Below, one piece after another: positions 19,389 through 31,419 of a stretch of DNA of 64,000 bases. A model generated the notes under the pieces. That model made no database searches and was not told where the DNA came from. It saw nothing but the letters and a program-made list of their open reading frames with translations. Each line of letters begins with the position of its first letter. Position 1 is the stretch's first letter. The DNA is from Iamia sp. SCSIO 61187 (GTDB lineage Bacteria > Actinomycetota > Acidimicrobiia > Acidimicrobiales > Iamiaceae), in NCBI RefSeq assembly GCF_019443745.1, contig NZ_CP050948.1, positions 372,001-436,000 of the forward strand. The letters run 5' to 3'. The translations under genes were made by a program, and so were the position numbers.

Positions 19389-20225
19389 TCACTTCAGGAA
19401 CTTGGACGTGGTGTTGTCGGCGAGGACCTTGCCGCCGGTCTGGCACGAGGCGCAGTAGGCGACCTCGTAGCTCCGGTACTCGACGGTGCGCACCACGTCG
19501 CCGCAGTCGGGGCACTCCTCGCCCTTGCGGTGGTGGACGGCACCGGGGCGGTCCTTGGAGGCCGACATGTCCTCCCGGCCCCGCTCGAAGGCCAGACCCT
19601 CGGAGATGCAGGCCCGCATGGCCTCCACCAGCCGCTCGGCATCGGCACCGTCGAGCTTGCCGCTCATGGCGAACGGCGACAGCCGGGCCCGGTGGCACAC
19701 CTCGTTGGCCAGCCGTCGGCCGATGCCGGCGATCACGCGCTGGTCCCGTAGCAGGCCGTGGATGCGGCCGTTGGTTGAGTGCAGGATCTCGAGCAGCGCC
19801 TCGGGCGTGACCGTGTCGGCCTCGGGCCCGAGGTGGTCGAGCGGCGGCTGCACCTCGGGGTCGCCGTCGATGACCCAGACCCCGGCCTTGCGCTCGGTGC
19901 CGGCCTCGGTGAGGAGGAGGGCCCGGCCGTCGTCGAACACCCAGCGGGCCACGCCGCCGCGCGGCTTGGCCGACTGCTTCTCGTCCGGGCGCAGCCGGCC
20001 GCCCTGCATCAGGTGGATCACGTAGGTGGCCACGCCGAAGTCGAGCAGGAGGTGCTTGCCCCGCTGGTCGACGTAGGCGAGGGGGTGGTCGACCGCGACC
20101 TCGGGGGCGGGGGCGAAGGTCTTCAGGGCGGTGAACGACAGGGCCCGGAACGACGCCAGGCGGGTGCCGGCGAAGGCGCCGTCGAGCCGTTCGGCGTGGG
20201 CGCGGACCTCGGGCAGCTCGGGCAT
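19389..20225 (-). CDS. Fpg/Nei-family DNA glycosylase
   Basis: A 278-residue base-excision repair enzyme that removes oxidised bases and nicks the strand. The mature N-terminus PELPEV contains the catalytic Pro2/Glu3, the helix-two-turn-helix region contains GIGRRLANEVCHRA, and a C-terminal zinc finger has two CxxC pairs (CPDC ... CASC). The typical lysine of the beta-hairpin is in RGKHLLLDF. The C-terminal KFLK extends past the finger. Whether it prefers 8-oxoG (Fpg) or oxidised pyrimidines (Nei) cannot be decided. The SCP2 gene lies 25 nt upstream on the same strand. Confidence 0.9.
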   Translation of the reverse strand: MPELPEVRAHAERLDGAFAGTRLASFRALSFTALKTFAPAPEVAVDHPLAYVDQRGKHLLLDFGVATYVIHLMQGGRLRPDEKQSAKPRGGVARWVFDDGRALLLTEAGTERKAGVWVIDGDPEVQPPLDHLGPEADTVTPEALLEILHSTNGRIHGLLRDQRVIAGIGRRLANEVCHRARLSPFAMSGKLDGADAERLVEAMRACISEGLAFERGREDMSASKDRPGAVHHRKGEECPDCGDVVRTVEYRSYEVAYCASCQTGGKVLADNTTSKFLK

Positions 20226-20250
20226 CAGCGGCGCGCCCCGTCGGTCCCGG

Positions 20251-20673
20251 TCACGTCTCGTCCTCGATCGGCATCGGCCCGCCCTGCCCCGACCCGGCTG
20301 TCCTCACCACCGCGAAGACGTCGCCCAGCCCGGCCAGGGCCGGGGCCACCTCGAGCAGGCGGGCCACGTCGCCGCCCAGGCGGACCTGGCCGAGGACGAA
20401 GGCCGTGCGCGCCGCCACCTCGCCCCGGGCGATCCGCGCGGCGACGGCGGCGTCCTGGCTGAAGGTCACGTCGGGGGCCTCGGGCCATCCCGGTCGCACC
20501 GCCACCTCGCCGTCGTCGAGCACCACGTGCCATCGGGTTCGCCGCGCGCCGTCGACCACCTCCTGGGCGATGACGACGTGCCGGCCCACCGCCGCCTCGC
20601 GCAGGCCCGGGTCGTCCTGGGCGGCGGCGTGGGCGGCGGCGATCCACTCGTCGGTCCCCAGGGTGGGCGGCAT
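20251..20673 (-). CDS. SCP2 sterol-transfer-fold protein
   Basis: A 140-residue protein of the SCP2 lipid-binding fold. HVVLDDGEVAVRPGWPEAPDVTFSQDAAVAARIARGE matches the family's central sheet and helix; small stand-alone SCP2 domains are common in actinobacteria. TAGGTT (minus strand, 20681-20686) is seven bases before the ATG, supporting the start and a leaderless message that could continue into the glycosylase gene 25 nt downstream. Confidence 0.8.
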   Translation of the reverse strand: MPPTLGTDEWIAAAHAAAQDDPGLREAAVGRHVVIAQEVVDGARRTRWHVVLDDGEVAVRPGWPEAPDVTFSQDAAVAARIARGEVAARTAFVLGQVRLGGDVARLLEVAPALAGLGDVFAVVRTAGSGQGGPMPIEDET

Positions 20674-20731
20674 GGCCCCAAACCTAGGAGCACGCCGGGT
20701 GCGACCGCACCGCCGCCTACGATCCCGGCCG

Positions 20732-21655
20732 ATGACCGACGTCGCACCCGTCCCCGCCTCCGACGAGGGGCGCCACGCGCCCGGACCCGAGCCGCTCTGG
20801 AACGAGTCCTGGTACTTCGACTGGGCCCAGCCCGACGGCAGCCTGGGGGGCTACGTCCGCCTCGGCCTCTACCCCAACCTGGGCGTCGCCTGGTACTGGG
20901 GCTGCCTGGTGGGGGAGGGCCGGCCGCTGGTCACCGTGATCGACCACGAGGTGCCGATCCCGACGTCGGGACTCGAGGTCCGCACCGAGGGGTTGTGGGC
21001 GGCCCACAACGTCGAGACGCCCCTCGACCACTGGTCGCTCGGGTGCGAGTCCTTCGCCGTCGCCCTCGACGACCCGGCCGAGACCTACGGCGACCTCCGG
21101 GGCGACCGGGTGCCGTTCGGCTTCGACCTCGAGTGGGAGACCGAGGGCGGCGTCTACCCGTACCCCGGCATCGACCGCTACGAGGTGCCGTGCCGCGTCC
21201 ACGGCGAGGTGCTGGTGGGCCAGGAGCGGATCGCCATCGACGGGTCGGGCCAGCGCGACCACTCCTGGGGCGTGCGCGACTGGTGGACCTACCACTGGTC
21301 GTGGACCTCCTCGGCGCTCGACGACGGCACCCGCACCCACGCCACCCAGGTCGCCCTGGGCGACGACGAGCTCTTCAGCACCGGCTACGTCCAGCCCCCC
21401 GGCGGCACGCCCCGGGCGGTGGGGCACGTCTCCCGGGGCCAGGACCTGGGGCGCGAGGGCCTGCCCGACCGCGGCTGGGTCCACCTCGACGACCTCGAGC
21501 TGGCCATCGAGCCGCTCCACTTCAGCCCCGTCCTGCTCACCGGTCCCGAGGGCCAGACGTCGCGGTTCCCCCGCGCCCTGTGCCGCTACCGCGCCGGCGA
21601 CGGCCGCACCGGCGTGGGCTGGACGGAGTGGAACCAGCCGACGCCCGCCGGCTGA
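20732..21655 (+). CDS. Conserved protein with HSWGVRDWW motif (DUF7064/7065-like)
   Basis: A 307-residue protein rich in Trp and Tyr, predicted all-beta, with RDHSWGVRDWWTYHWSW near residue 180. This motif is seen in the hydroxyneurosporene-synthase/tocopherol-cyclase-like lipocalin superfamily proteins of actinobacteria, where the function is unsettled. TACGAT (20718-20723) is eight bases before the ATG, pointing to this start. It diverges from the SCP2 gene by 58 nt, and both may handle lipids (inference). Confidence 0.75.
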   Translation: MTDVAPVPASDEGRHAPGPEPLWNESWYFDWAQPDGSLGGYVRLGLYPNLGVAWYWGCLVGEGRPLVTVIDHEVPIPTSGLEVRTEGLWAAHNVETPLDHWSLGCESFAVALDDPAETYGDLRGDRVPFGFDLEWETEGGVYPYPGIDRYEVPCRVHGEVLVGQERIAIDGSGQRDHSWGVRDWWTYHWSWTSSALDDGTRTHATQVALGDDELFSTGYVQPPGGTPRAVGHVSRGQDLGREGLPDRGWVHLDDLELAIEPLHFSPVLLTGPEGQTSRFPRALCRYRAGDGRTGVGWTEWNQPTPAG

Positions 21656-21662
21656 CCGGAGG

Positions 21663-21682
21663 GCCGACCCGCGACGGTCGGC
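21663..21682. terminator. Stem-loop between convergent genes
   Basis: GCCGACC (21663-21669) pairs with GGTCGGC (21676-21682) with a 6-nt loop, between the stops of the 20732 gene and the RidA gene. Confidence 0.45.
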
Positions 21683-21688
21683 GGCTCC

Positions 21689-22096
21689 TCAGCGGGCGTC
21701 CTGCCGGCTGGGGTGGACCACGGCGTCGGCCTCGATCTCGACCTTCCACCGGTCGTCCAGGAGACGGGCCACCACGACGGTGGTGTTGGCCGGGCGGATG
21801 GCGTCGAAGGCCTGGCGGTGTGCCCGGGCCACGGCGTCGAAGTCGGCCGGGTCGACCAGGTAGATGCGGGTGCGGACCACGTCGGTCAGGTCGCTCCCGG
21901 CCTCGATGAGGGCGCCCTCGATGATCTCGAGGCAGCGGCGGGCCTGGGCCTCGACGTCGTCGTCGACCGACCCGTCGGCGTTCTGCGGGGCGGTGCCGGC
22001 CACCACGACCTGGTCGCCGACCCGCACGGCCCGGCAGTAGCCCATCAGGAGCTCCCACGGTCCCCCGGAGGACACACGACGGCGAGGTTCGTCCAC
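21689..22096 (-). CDS. RidA family (YjgF/YER057c/UK114) protein
   Basis: A 135-residue protein likely to hydrolyse reactive enamine/imine intermediates. It shows RVGDQVVVAGTAPQNADG, the helix QARRCLEIIEGALIEAGSDLTDVVRTRIYL with the conserved Arg, and RPANTTVVVARLLDDRWKVEIEADAV with the terminal Glu. The GTG at 22096 is chosen because the family has the preceding VSSGGPWE segment and because TACACT (minus strand, 22103-22108) lies exactly six bases upstream. The internal Met 17 residues later is rejected. Confidence 0.9.
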   Translation of the reverse strand: MDEPRRRVSSGGPWELLMGYCRAVRVGDQVVVAGTAPQNADGSVDDDVEAQARRCLEIIEGALIEAGSDLTDVVRTRIYLVDPADFDAVARAHRQAFDAIRPANTTVVVARLLDDRWKVEIEADAVVHPSRQDAR

Positions 22097-22183
22097 CGCC
22101 GGAGTGTACGGCCGACCCTCCTGCTGGTCGCGCCGTTTCCGACGCCGCCTCCTGCGCCGCCCGGGACGGGCCAGACTGCCGCC

Positions 22184-22927
22184 ATGGACGGAGACCGCCC
22201 GACCGGCGAGGGCGACGTGTACGCCGCCTCGGCCGGCGCCTACGACCTGATCTACGACGGCATCGGCAAGGACTACCGGGCGGAGGCGGCCGAGGTCTCG
22301 GCCCTGGTGCGGGCCCGCTGCCCCGGCGCCCGCACCCTCCTCGACGTGGCCTGCGGGACCGGCGCCCACCTGGTGCACCTGGGCGAGGACTTCGCCGTCG
22401 AGGGCGTCGAGCTCAGCGCCCACATGGCGGCCCGGGCTCGCGACCGCCTGCCCGGGGTCCCGATCCACGAGGGCGACATGCGCCTGTTCGACCTGGGGCG
22501 CCGGTTCGACGCGGTCACGTGCCTGTTCTCGTCGATCGGCTACACCCGCACCCCCGAGGACCTGGGCCGGGCGGTGTCCGCCATGCGCCGGCACCTGGAG
22601 CCCGGCGGGGTGCTCGTGGTCGACGGCTGGCTCAGCCCGGACGACTGGACCGACGGCCACGTCGGAGCGACGGCCGCCACCGAGCCCGGCCGGGCCGTGG
22701 CCCGTACCGTGCGGTCGTGGCGGATGGGCCGCACCAGCGTGCTCGAGATGACCTGGGTGGTGACCACCCCGTCGGGGACCGACACCTTCACCGAGCGCCA
22801 CGAGCTGGGCCTGTTCACCGGCGACGAGGTGCGGGCCGCCTTCGACGCCGCCGGCCTGGTCGACGTCGAGGAGATCCCCGGCGCCGTCGCCGGGGAGCGC
22901 TCCCGCTGGGCCGCCACGGCCCCCTGA
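22184..22927 (+). CDS. Class I SAM-dependent methyltransferase
   Basis: A 247-residue methyltransferase. The SAM-binding motif I is LLDVACGTGAHL, motif II includes VEGVELSAHMAARAR, and the post-motif is HLEPGGVLVVDGW. The N-terminal YAASAGAYDLIYDGIGKDYR resembles the sugar N,N-dimethyltransferases (DesVI/TylM1) but also many uncharacterised homologues, so the substrate is open. CAGACT lies six bases before the ATG. Confidence 0.87.
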   Translation: MDGDRPTGEGDVYAASAGAYDLIYDGIGKDYRAEAAEVSALVRARCPGARTLLDVACGTGAHLVHLGEDFAVEGVELSAHMAARARDRLPGVPIHEGDMRLFDLGRRFDAVTCLFSSIGYTRTPEDLGRAVSAMRRHLEPGGVLVVDGWLSPDDWTDGHVGATAATEPGRAVARTVRSWRMGRTSVLEMTWVVTTPSGTDTFTERHELGLFTGDEVRAAFDAAGLVDVEEIPGAVAGERSRWAATAP

Positions 22928-23015
22928 GCGCTCCCCGGACGCGGAGCGGGCCGGGACCCGACCGTCGAACGGCCAGATCCCAGCCCGGTCCGGCGGGGGT
23001 TTGGTGGAGGGTCGG

Positions 23016-25355
<2,340 letters not shown>

Positions 25356-25749
25356 CGGGTCAACCTCTCGTGGGGTCGTCGCCCCACCGGGTGAGGGGCG
25401 CACGTTCGCTGCCCGGGCGCGTCGATCGTGCAGCCGCCGGGCAGCGGCGCCCTTGCTACCCGTCTCGGTGTGACCGGTGCAAAACCCCGGCGCCGCCGTC
25501 GCCGTCGTCCCCCGGTGCGGGACGAGCCCAATGTCACGGTTCTGTCTCAGTTCGGCAGGAGCGCTGCTCTCGTCGCCCCGGCTGCCCTACGGTCGAGGCA
25601 CGCCCCGGCGGCTCCCCCGCCGCGCCGGCGCGGTCTGGCTGGTGCCGTGACGGCACCCCGGCCCCGGCGCACTGGGGGGACCCCAGGGGGGACGAGCGGT
25701 CCCCTCTCGCGCGGCGCGCCAGCGACCACCGACTGAGAGACATCACCCC
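25356..25749. other. 394-bp divergent intergenic region (hppA / osmoprotectant binding protein)
   Basis: No gene seen. It holds a candidate hppA promoter (25453-25482), a GTCAC/GTCTC direct repeat with 11-bp period (25533-25548) 202 nt before the binding-protein ATG, a TGCCGTGACGGCA palindrome near 25643, and several GC-rich hairpins (around 25676-25706). I could not match it to a known riboswitch, including the c-di-AMP type that sometimes precedes osmolyte genes. Confidence 0.5.
25453..25482 (-). promoter_or_regulatory. Candidate hppA promoter
   Basis: On the minus strand TTGCAC (25477-25482), an 18-nt spacer, and TAGCAA (25453-25458). It would leave a leader of about 90 nt before the hppA ATG. 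Confidence 0.4.
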
Positions 25750-26760
25750 ATGCGAGATCACCTGACGACCCGACTGCTGGCCCTGCCGCTGGCCGCCCTG
25801 CTGGCTCTGGCCGCGGTCGGCTGCGGCGGCGACGACGACTCCGGCGACGGCGGCGACGGCGGTGGGGGCGGGAGCGACACCAGCGCCACCGGCGCCCTGG
25901 CCGACGTCGACTTCGAGGGCGCGGCGATCACCGTCGGCTCCAAGGACTTCGACGAGAGCATCCTGCTCGGGACCATCATGGTGACGGCGCTGGAGGAGAC
26001 CGGCGCGGACGTCACCGACTCGACCAACACCGGCGGCACCAACGTGGCCCGCGATGCGCTCCTCAACGGCGACATCGACGTCTACCCCGAGTACAACGGC
26101 ACCGGTTGGACCGAGCACCTGGGCAACGAGGACCCCTCCGACGACCCCACCGAGCTCTACGAGGTTGTCCGCGACGCCGACCTCGAGCAGAACGACATCC
26201 ACTGGCTCGGCAGCTCGGAGTTCAACAACACCTACGGCTTCGCCACCAGCAGCGACTTCGTCGAGGAGAACAACGACGGCGAGCCGTTCACCTTCGAGAC
26301 GATGGCGGCCCACCTGGAGGAGAACCCCGACGCCACCGTGTGCATGGAGACGGAGTTCCCGGACCGCTCCGACGGCCTGGTGCTGTGGGAGGAGGAGACC
26401 GGCTACGAGATCCCCGAGAGCCAGATCACCATCCTCGACACCAACGTCATCTACACCGAGACGGCCAACGGCACCTGCGACTTCGGTGAGATCTTCACCA
26501 CCGACGGCCGCATCGGTGGCCTCGAGCTGGTCCTCGTCGAGGATCCCGGCGCCATGATCATCTACAACGTCTCCTACACGGTGCGAGACGACGCCTACTC
26601 CGAGAACCCCGAGGCGTGGGACACCGTCGCCGAGGCGATCCTGGAGGGCCTCGACCAGGACACCATGAACGAGCTCAACGCCCGGGTCTCGTTCGAGGGC
26701 GAGGACGTCGAGGACGTCGCTCGCGACTACCTCGTGGACCAGGGCCTCATCGAGGGCTGA
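25750..26760 (+). CDS. Osmoprotectant/glycine-betaine ABC transporter substrate-binding lipoprotein
   Basis: A 336-residue extracellular lipoprotein. The signal peptide ends in the lipobox LAAVGC, followed by a Gly/Asp-rich tether. The mature part has TVGSKDFDESILLG, NTGGTNVARDALLNGDIDVYPEYNGTGW, typical of OpuAC/ProX/YehZ-type binding proteins for quaternary ammonium compounds. It converges on the operon encoding the rest of the transporter, separated by two strong hairpins, so the two are expressed separately. GAGAGAC upstream of the ATG may serve as a weak ribosome-binding site. Confidence 0.92.
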   Translation: MRDHLTTRLLALPLAALLALAAVGCGGDDDSGDGGDGGGGGSDTSATGALADVDFEGAAITVGSKDFDESILLGTIMVTALEETGADVTDSTNTGGTNVARDALLNGDIDVYPEYNGTGWTEHLGNEDPSDDPTELYEVVRDADLEQNDIHWLGSSEFNNTYGFATSSDFVEENNDGEPFTFETMAAHLEENPDATVCMETEFPDRSDGLVLWEEETGYEIPESQITILDTNVIYTETANGTCDFGEIFTTDGRIGGLELVLVEDPGAMIIYNVSYTVRDDAYSENPEAWDTVAEAILEGLDQDTMNELNARVSFEGEDVEDVARDYLVDQGLIEG

Positions 26761-26779
26761 CCCCCCTCACGGACGTGAC

Positions 26780-26803
26780 GAGGGCGCCCCACGGGGCGCC
26801 CTC
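26780..26803. terminator. Bidirectional hairpin 1 between binding protein and permease genes
   Basis: Perfect 11-bp stem GAGGGCGCCCC/GGGGCGCCCTC with a 2-nt loop, 20 nt after the binding-protein stop. Confidence 0.7.
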
Positions 26804-26841
26804 GGCGCGTCCCGGGCCGGCGCCACCGACGTGGTGCCCGA

Positions 26842-26874
26842 ACCGCCGACCGGTGCCGGCCACCGGTCGGCGGT
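26842..26874. terminator. Bidirectional hairpin 2 between binding protein and permease genes
   Basis: Perfect 14-bp stem ACCGCCGACCGGTG/CACCGGTCGGCGGT with a 5-nt loop, 17 nt beyond the end of the convergent permease gene. Confidence 0.65.
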
Positions 26875-26891
26875 CCCGGTCGGCGGTTCGC

Positions 26892-27776
26892 TCAGAGGCC
26901 TCGGGGGCGCAGGACCCGCTCGACCACGGCCGCCACCCAGTCGATGGTGAGGGCCAAGATGGCGACCATGCCGGCGCCGGCGACGGTGATGAGGTCCCGC
27001 CGGAGCTTCAGCCCGGAGTTGATGGTGATGCCGAGCCCGCCGCCGCCGACGAGGAAGGCGAGGGCGGCCATGCCCACGTTGATCACCAGCGCGGTGCGGA
27101 CGCCGGCCAGGATGATCGGGACCGACAGCGGCAGCTCGATCCGGAGCAGCACCCGCAGGCGGCTCATCCCCATGCCGCGCCCCGCCTCGATGATCGCCGG
27201 GTCGACCTGCTCGATGCCCACCATGGTGTTGCGCAGCACGGGGAGGAGGGCGAAGACGACCAGGGCGGTCACCGCCGTGCGGAACCCGGTGCCCTGCCAG
27301 GCGTAGAAGATGATGAAGAGCCCGTAGGCGGGGAGGGCCTGGCCCACGTTGGCGACGGTCAGCACACCGGGGGACACCCGACCGAGGAGGGGCCGGAGCG
27401 GCCACGGGAGCGGGCGGCGCCCCGCCTCGGGGGCGTCGCGGCGGAACACCGGGCGGGTGAGGACCACGCCCAGGGGGACGGCGATGAGCAGCACCAGCAC
27501 CGTCGACCACAGGCTCATGCTCAGGTGCGTCGTCAGCTGGGGCCACAGCTTGCTGCCCCAGTCCAGGGCCGAACGCTCGGCCGAGTCCTTCTCGGCGCTC
27601 GCCACGTAGCCGTAGAGGGCGCCGCCGACGAGCAGGAGGAAGAAGGGCGTCCCGATCAGCACGCCGAGGCCGCGGGCCCCGGTGGTGGCGGCCGCGGCGG
27701 TGCCCGCCCGGGCGTCGCCGTCGGACTCGGGCGGGGCTCCGTCGGCGACGGCCGGAGGGGCCGTGGGGGCGGTCAC
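26892..27776 (-). CDS. Osmoprotectant ABC transporter permease (OpuBB/ProW type)
   Basis: A 294-residue membrane protein with an N-terminal Ala-rich cytosolic tail of about 35 residues, then about six helices. The BPD_transp_1 EAA loop reads IIEAGRGMGMSRLRVLLRIELPLSVPII. The GTG start overlaps the ATPase stop in a GTGA junction (27773-27776). It is last of three overlapping genes: permease, ATPase, permease. Confidence 0.9.
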   Translation of the reverse strand: MTAPTAPPAVADGAPPESDGDARAGTAAAATTGARGLGVLIGTPFFLLLVGGALYGYVASAEKDSAERSALDWGSKLWPQLTTHLSMSLWSTVLVLLIAVPLGVVLTRPVFRRDAPEAGRRPLPWPLRPLLGRVSPGVLTVANVGQALPAYGLFIIFYAWQGTGFRTAVTALVVFALLPVLRNTMVGIEQVDPAIIEAGRGMGMSRLRVLLRIELPLSVPIILAGVRTALVINVGMAALAFLVGGGGLGITINSGLKLRRDLITVAGAGMVAILALTIDWVAAVVERVLRPRGL

Positions 27777-29050
27777 AGGGGCAGGTCCGGGTCGACGTTC
27801 CCGCCGCGCGCCCCGCGCGCCCGGTAGTGGGCCCGGGCCTCCCGACGCATGCGGGCGATGGCCTCGGTCAGCTGCTCGATCTGGACCACGCCCCGGAAGC
27901 GGCCCCGCTCGTCGGTGACGACGGCACAGCCGATGCTCGAGGTCAGCATGGCCTCGAGCGTGTCGTGCAACGTGGCGTTGGGCTCGACGGTGACCTTGAC
28001 CGGCAGGCCGAGCGACGTGAGGGGGCGGTCGGTCCGATCGAGGTCGTCGCCATCGACCCAGCGCACGGGACGCTCGTCGACGTCGAGGAGGAGGAGCCAC
28101 TGCTGGTGCGCGGCCTCGAGCAGGGCCGTCGCCCGCGCCCGGCCCACGTCGATGCCGGCGACCGGGAACCCCGCGGCGTCGAGGTCGAGGTCGCGCACGC
28201 GCTCGAAGTTCAGGCCCTTGAGCGTGGCGCCGCTGCCGATGAAGTCCTCGACGAAGTCGTCGATCGGCAGCGAGAGGATGCGCTGGGGGGTGTCGAGCTG
28301 GGCGATGCGGGACCGGTCGCCGAGGATGGCGATGCGGTCGCCCATCTTGATCGCCTCGTCGATGTCGTGGGTGACGAAGACGATGGTCTTCTTCAGCTCG
28401 CCCTGGAGCCGCAGGAACTCGTTCTGCAGGCGGTCGCGGGTGATGGGGTCGATGGCGCCGAAGGGCTCGTCCATCAGCAGCACGGGGGGGTCGGCGCCCA
28501 GGGCTCGGGCCACCCCCACCCGCTGGGCCTGACCGCCGGAGAGCTCCTTGGGGAAGCGGTCCCGGAACTGGGTCGGGTCCAGTCCCACCATGTCGAGCAG
28601 CTCGTCGACGCGGGCCTTGGTGCGGGCTCGGTCCCACCCGAGCATCCGGGGCACGGTGGCCACGTTGTCGGCGATGGTGCGGTGCGGGAACAGCCCCACC
28701 TGCTGGATCACGTAGCCGATGCTCCGACGGAGGTGGTCGGCGTTGACCCGGGTGACGTCGCGGCCGTCGAAGACGATGCGCCCCGCCGTGGGCTCGATCA
28801 TCCGGTTGATCAGGCGCAGGGTGGTGCTCTTGCCGCAGCCCGAGGGGCCGACCAGCACCAGGACCTCGCCGCGCGGGATGTCGAGCGTCAGGGACTCCAC
28901 GGCCGGGACCGAGGACCCGGGGTAGGTCTTGGACACCCCGTCGAGCCGGATCATCGGCTCCTCCCGGCCCGCGGCAGGGCTGCTGGCGGGACCGTGATCC
29001 TCGGTCGGGGCGATCACGTCCTGGTCGACGTCGGTCGGATGGTCAGGCAT
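27773..29050 (-). CDS. Osmoprotectant ABC transporter ATPase with C-terminal CBS region
   Basis: A 425-residue ATPase. Walker A GPSGCGKST, Q-loop VIQQVGLFPH, signature KELSGGQAQRVGVARAL, Walker B LLMDEPFGA. The C-terminal ~130 residues include a CBS-like unit (VEPNATLHDTLEAMLTSSIGCAVVTDERGRFRGVV), the part that in OpuA-type ATPases senses ionic strength or c-di-AMP. The N-terminus has a 32-residue acidic extension before MIRLDGVSKTYPG; a start at that Met is possible, but the ATG at 29050 overlaps the upstream permease by 8 bp, typical of coupled genes. Confidence 0.92.
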   Translation of the reverse strand: MPDHPTDVDQDVIAPTEDHGPASSPAAGREEPMIRLDGVSKTYPGSSVPAVESLTLDIPRGEVLVLVGPSGCGKSTTLRLINRMIEPTAGRIVFDGRDVTRVNADHLRRSIGYVIQQVGLFPHRTIADNVATVPRMLGWDRARTKARVDELLDMVGLDPTQFRDRFPKELSGGQAQRVGVARALGADPPVLLMDEPFGAIDPITRDRLQNEFLRLQGELKKTIVFVTHDIDEAIKMGDRIAILGDRSRIAQLDTPQRILSLPIDDFVEDFIGSGATLKGLNFERVRDLDLDAAGFPVAGIDVGRARATALLEAAHQQWLLLLDVDERPVRWVDGDDLDRTDRPLTSLGLPVKVTVEPNATLHDTLEAMLTSSIGCAVVTDERGRFRGVVQIEQLTEAIARMRREARAHYRARGARGGNVDPDLPL

Positions 29051-29780
29051 CGAGGGCCTCCTGGGGGGTGGCCCGGGTGCGGCGACGCTCGAGCAGGCGG
29101 GTCGGGACCTCGCTGGCGGCGGCGATGAACCGGGGCGAGAAGATGCGGACGAGCAGGGCGAGGGCGAGGTCGAGCACGAGGGCGACGGCGACGACCATCA
29201 CGGTGCCGGCCCAGATGGCCTCCATCGACCCGGGCAGGCCGAGGCGGTTGAACCCCTCCTTGATCAGGTCGCCCAGACCGCCGCCGTTGACGAGGGTGGC
29301 GATGGCCGCGATGCCGGTGACGAGCAGGGTGGAGACCCGCACGCCGGTGACGATCACCGGCCAGGCGAGCGGGAGGCGGATCTGGAGGAGCCGTCGGCCC
29401 CAGCTCATCCCCATCCCGCGGGCCGACTCCTCCACGGCCTGGTCGACCGAGTCCAGCCCGGTCACCGTGTTCCTCAGGATCGGGAGGATGGCGTAGAGGA
29501 ACAGCGCCACCCGCGGTGGCCAGTAGCCGATGCCGAAGATGGGGATGAAGAGCGTGAACAGCGCCAGCGACGGCACGGTGAGGAGCACGCTGGCGACGAT
29601 CAGGGCCGGCTCCCGGGCGAAGGCCAGGCGGCGGGTGTCGACGGCGATCCCCAGGGCGACGGAGAAGACCGTGGCCGCCACCATCACCTGGATCACCATG
29701 GTGGCGTGCTCCACGGTGAGGGCCCAGATGGCGGACCAGTCGTCCGCCATGAACTCGAGCCAGCTCTCGAAGCCGCTCAC
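29043..29780 (-). CDS. Osmoprotectant ABC transporter permease (first gene of operon)
   Basis: A 245-residue inner-membrane permease with about six helices and an EAA loop VEESARGMGMSWGRRLLQIRLPLAWPVI. GIAAIATLVNGGGLGDLI near the C-terminus is typical of OpuBB/ProW proteins. It pairs with the second permease to form a heterodimeric channel. The stretch upstream (29781-29984) holds a GTCAC direct repeat that could be a response-regulator site. Confidence 0.9.
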   Translation of the reverse strand: MSGFESWLEFMADDWSAIWALTVEHATMVIQVMVAATVFSVALGIAVDTRRLAFAREPALIVASVLLTVPSLALFTLFIPIFGIGYWPPRVALFLYAILPILRNTVTGLDSVDQAVEESARGMGMSWGRRLLQIRLPLAWPVIVTGVRVSTLLVTGIAAIATLVNGGGLGDLIKEGFNRLGLPGSMEAIWAGTVMVVAVALVLDLALALLVRIFSPRFIAAASEVPTRLLERRRTRATPQEALDA

Positions 29781-29903
29781 TGGTCGCGCCTGCTGGGGGG
29801 CCGCGCCGACGCGGCCGAGGCGTCGTGCCTCATGGTCTCCTCGCCGCCGGTCGATGGTTCGCCCGGACGGCGTCCGACCCTAGTGGTGCCCCTCCGGGGC
29901 CCT

Positions 29904-29921
29904 CCGTCACAGATCCGTCAC
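29904..29921. promoter_or_regulatory. CCGTCAC direct repeat upstream of osmoprotectant operon
   Basis: Two CCGTCAC words at 29904-29910 and 29915-29921, 11-bp period, about 125-140 nt upstream of the first permease start. The spacing fits OmpR-family response regulators such as MtrA, whose sites contain GTMAC/GTCAC direct repeats; assignment is inference. Confidence 0.35.
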
Positions 29922-29984
29922 GATTCGGCGCCGGAGGGCGACGGGCTCCCGGGTCCCTCCCGGGTCCCGCCCGGGCCCGACCGG

Positions 29985-30991
<1,007 letters not shown>

Positions 30992-30995
<4 letters not shown>

Positions 30996-31411
30996 CCGCA
31001 GCTCCCGGTCGCGCCGAGGGCGCCGCCGTACATCTCGATCTTCATCTCGATGACGGCGAGGGCACCGTCGAGCTCGGCTCGCCGGGCGATGACCGCGTCG
31101 CGGTGCGCCTCCATGATCGCCAGGCGCTCGGGCTCGGTGGTGGGGCCCTCGGCCACCAGGGCGACGTAGCGCTGGATCACGCGGATGGGCATCTCCGAGC
31201 TGCGCATGCGGGTGATGAACACGACCCGGCTGACGTCGGCCTCGCGGTAGCGCCGGCGTCCGCCGGTGTCGCGGGGAGGGGCGAGGAGGCCCTCCTTCTC
31301 GTAGTACCGGAGGGTGTCGTGGCTGACGCCGGTGCGCTCGACCACCTCGGCGATGCTGAGCGTGGGCTCGTCGAGGGCGCGGACCGGGTCCAGGGTGTCG
31401 GTGGCGGGCAT
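30992..31411 (-). CDS. MerR-family transcriptional regulator
   Basis: A 139-residue regulator. The winged helix is [37 protein letters not shown], followed by a dimerisation coiled coil. It lacks the Cys clusters of metal- or redox-sensing MerR proteins apart from a single Cys in the terminal SCG, so a small-organic-ligand or aldehyde signal (AdhR/NmlR-like) is more likely. TACGGT (minus strand) lies eight bases before the ATG inside a 19-bp-spacer promoter, so the message is nearly leaderless and autoregulated. Confidence 0.92.
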
Positions 31412-31419
31412 CGGGGACG

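Noticed and set aside
25356-25749. Possible c-di-AMP (ydaO-type) riboswitch before the osmoprotectant binding protein
   Set aside because: Context fits, but I could not align the conserved core of that riboswitch to the sequence.
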